NCBI GenBank assembly: GCA_034521755.1 | Contig: JAXHMB010000007.1 | Location: 1-64,000 of the forward strand | From: JAXHMB01 sp034521755 | GTDB taxonomy: Bacteria; Bacteroidota; Rhodothermia; Balneolales; Balneolaceae | Length of the DNA: 64,000 nucleotides | Direction: 5' to 3' | Part shown: one piece after another, positions 62,687 to 64,000 of the stretch | Position numbering within the stretch: position 1 is the stretch's first letter | Layout of the letters: every line of letters begins with the position of its first letter | Notes under the pieces: generated by a model | The model's input: only the letters and a program-made list of their open reading frames with translations | Databases searched by the model: none | Told to the model about the DNA's origin: nothing | Translations under genes and position numbers: made by a program

Positions 62687-64000
62687 TTATCCCTGATATC
62701 TTTTCAGTTTACTTAAAAATTTCTGTGAAGACTCCTTGATAGCCTTTTTATCCTCATTAGACTTCTTATCGTACATATTTACCATAAAACTATTGCGACC
62801 ACTTTCTTCAAAAGCTTCGCGCTGTTCATCCACGAAATTCCAGTATAAGTAATTAAAAGGACAAGCTTTTTCTCCCGTCTTTTTGGTGATACTATACTCA
62901 CAACTCTTACAATAATTGCTCATTTTGTTGATATAATTTCCACTTGACACGTATGGCTTGGAAGCCAGCACCCCGCCATCAGCAAAGGTACTCATTCCCA
63001 ACACATTCGGCAGTACCACCCATTCATACGCATCCACATAGGCAAACCAAAACCACTTGTTAAGCTTACGTGGATCAGTTTTGGTAAGATTGCTAAAATT
63101 GCTGAGCACCATAAGCCGCTGAATATGATGCGAATAGCCCTGCTCAATGACCGGCTTTAGGCTTTGCTGCATGCAGTGCATATTCGTTTCAGCCGACCAG
63201 AACATCTCAGGCAGATCCTCTGTAAAATTCATGAAGTTTGTCTCTCGTACTTCCGGCATCATAGCCTCATAATAAACTACTGTACAAACTCTCGCCATCC
63301 CAAGAATTTGACGCACCAGATCCCTCTACTGAATTCAATAGGTGCATTGTCCCTGTCATAGGCTTTTATAGCTCTTTCGCAGACTTCCCAGGGCAACAGA
63401 AGTCCATTGTTGAGATATAACGAAAGCGCCGAGTGAAAAATGGTCGGTTCATCTGTAGCCATAGCATCTTCGTATGGACCAAAATCACTGAGTCGTTCTT
63501 CAATAAACTCATCAAATAATTCCAGTGCTTGTTTTCTGCTAACAGCATATCTAAACTCCTCACTGTTACCAAAATGATTGGGAAAAGTATCTTCAACAAG
63601 TTCTATGACTTCTTGTGTAATTTCATCAGGTTCAAAACCAGAAATCTCCGGCACCTCATAATCATCCGGCAGGGCTTCCCTGTTCTCTTCATCGTAATTC
63701 CATTCTCCGCCTTCAGGTTCATCACCATCCATGAGATAAGCCGTCTTCCTGCGCATTTCACGATAAAAATACTCCATCCGATAGCCGGGCTCAATCTTTT
63801 CTTTCCACACTTCAGGGTCGGCAAAGAAAAACTTGTTTTCGATTTCGTATACTCGATCTGAAAAATACTCTTTTACTTCCGTCGAATCTACTTCACGACT
63901 ATCCCATTCCGAGGGCGTCATAAATGTCAAGGATCAAGATCTTCTGCATTGTCCAAGGATATTTTTTATGCCATCACCATAAGTGATCCGTTGGTAGAAT
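62687..64000 (-). pseudogene. Iron-sulfur (6-4)-type photolyase/cryptochrome (FeS-BCP), frameshifted and cut by the right edge
   Basis: Joined frames read ITYGDGIKNILGQ, LTFMTPSEWDSREV, PGYRMEYFYREMRRKTAYLM, then GGEWNYDEENREALPDDYEV and SALSLYLNNGLLLPWEVCER, followed by RQILG, GWREFVQ and VYYEAMMPEVRETNF in alternating frames. Then NKWFWFAYVDAYEWVVLPNV, MSTFADGGVLASKPYVSSGN and NYCKSCEYSITKKTGEKACP. The four cluster cysteines are spaced 88, 3 and 13 residues, as I recall for PhrB-type enzymes. Breaks lie near 63285-63310 and 63930-63955. It repairs (6-4) photoproducts and directly precedes the class II photolyase gene. Confidence 0.85.

Noticed and set aside
1..64000. tRNA, rRNA or riboswitch genes
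   Set aside because: No cloverleaf with a T-arm GTTC box, no rRNA segment and no recognisable riboswitch core was found by eye; a dedicated scan could still find a short RNA.

Overview
The window looks like a chromosome segment of a Balneolota/Bacteroidota-type bacterium (Balneolaceae-like; inferred from gene content, no search run). Supporting signs are type IX secretion proteins (PorV, a C-terminal Por sorting tail, DUF4835), a Bacteroidota-type promoter in front of rplU, several 23S-intervening-sequence (S23) four-helix-bundle genes, and rare use of Shine-Dalgarno sites.

Layout. (1) 1-10.0 kb, minus strand: a surface-polysaccharide locus in which almost every gene carries frameshifts. It holds two Wzz-like chain-length proteins flanking rfbB-rfbA-rfbC, followed by an NTP transferase, a PEP-synthase-like kinase, a class I glutamine amidotransferase-like hydrolase and a cytidylyltransferase. 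The order of the last three matches the Campylobacter phosphoramidate (MeOPN) genes Cj1418-Cj1417-Cj1416. (2) 10-15.2 kb: a gene-poor island with two toxin-antitoxin pairs, an orphan antitoxin-like gene, S23 debris and many structured repeats. (3) 15.2-24.2 kb, minus strand: UDP-glucuronate decarboxylase and an intact second rfbA, then cysN, cysD, cysC, cysQ and an SLC13 permease. This set makes and recycles PAPS, probably for sulfation of polysaccharide. S23 genes or pseudogenes are inserted repeatedly. (4) 24.4-25.1 kb: a GIY-YIG gene inside a repeat-bounded element, whose gene-less derivative lies at 14.45 kb. (5) 25.2-38.3 kb: a helix-hairpin-helix/outer-membrane protein with a PorV-like partner, DUF4835, ETF beta/alpha, ETF-quinone oxidoreductase with its ferredoxin, two acyl-CoA dehydrogenases, a SixA-like phosphatase and a HEAT-like/cyclophilin protein. 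(6) 38.3-48.3 kb: rplU-rpmA, a FAH-family enzyme, an M23 peptidase, an alpha/beta hydrolase with RidA, two TPR lipoproteins (the first decayed), a cystathionine gamma-synthase-like enzyme and a thiolase. (7) 48.4-61.2 kb: PorV, an M6-like secreted protein without its zinc motif, a HEFTH/PD40/barrel protein, DUF5683, PASTA, rpe, phoH, an MBL hydrolase and a purine nucleoside phosphorylase. (8) 61.2-64 kb, minus strand: a class II photolyase and an iron-sulfur (6-4)-type photolyase, the latter frameshifted and cut by the window edge.

The two most unusual patterns are mobile-looking. First, degenerate arrays with a strict 7- or 8-nt period (GTTGAAG-like words) occur as inverted pairs. They bracket S23 genes and a PIN toxin pair, or face each other with nothing between, and the S23 start codon lies in or directly against the first repeat unit. 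Second, a GIY-YIG element and a 131-bp derivative share two distinct conserved ends.

Most left-end frameshifts are single-base and leave protein motifs readable, so they may be sequencing errors rather than decay.
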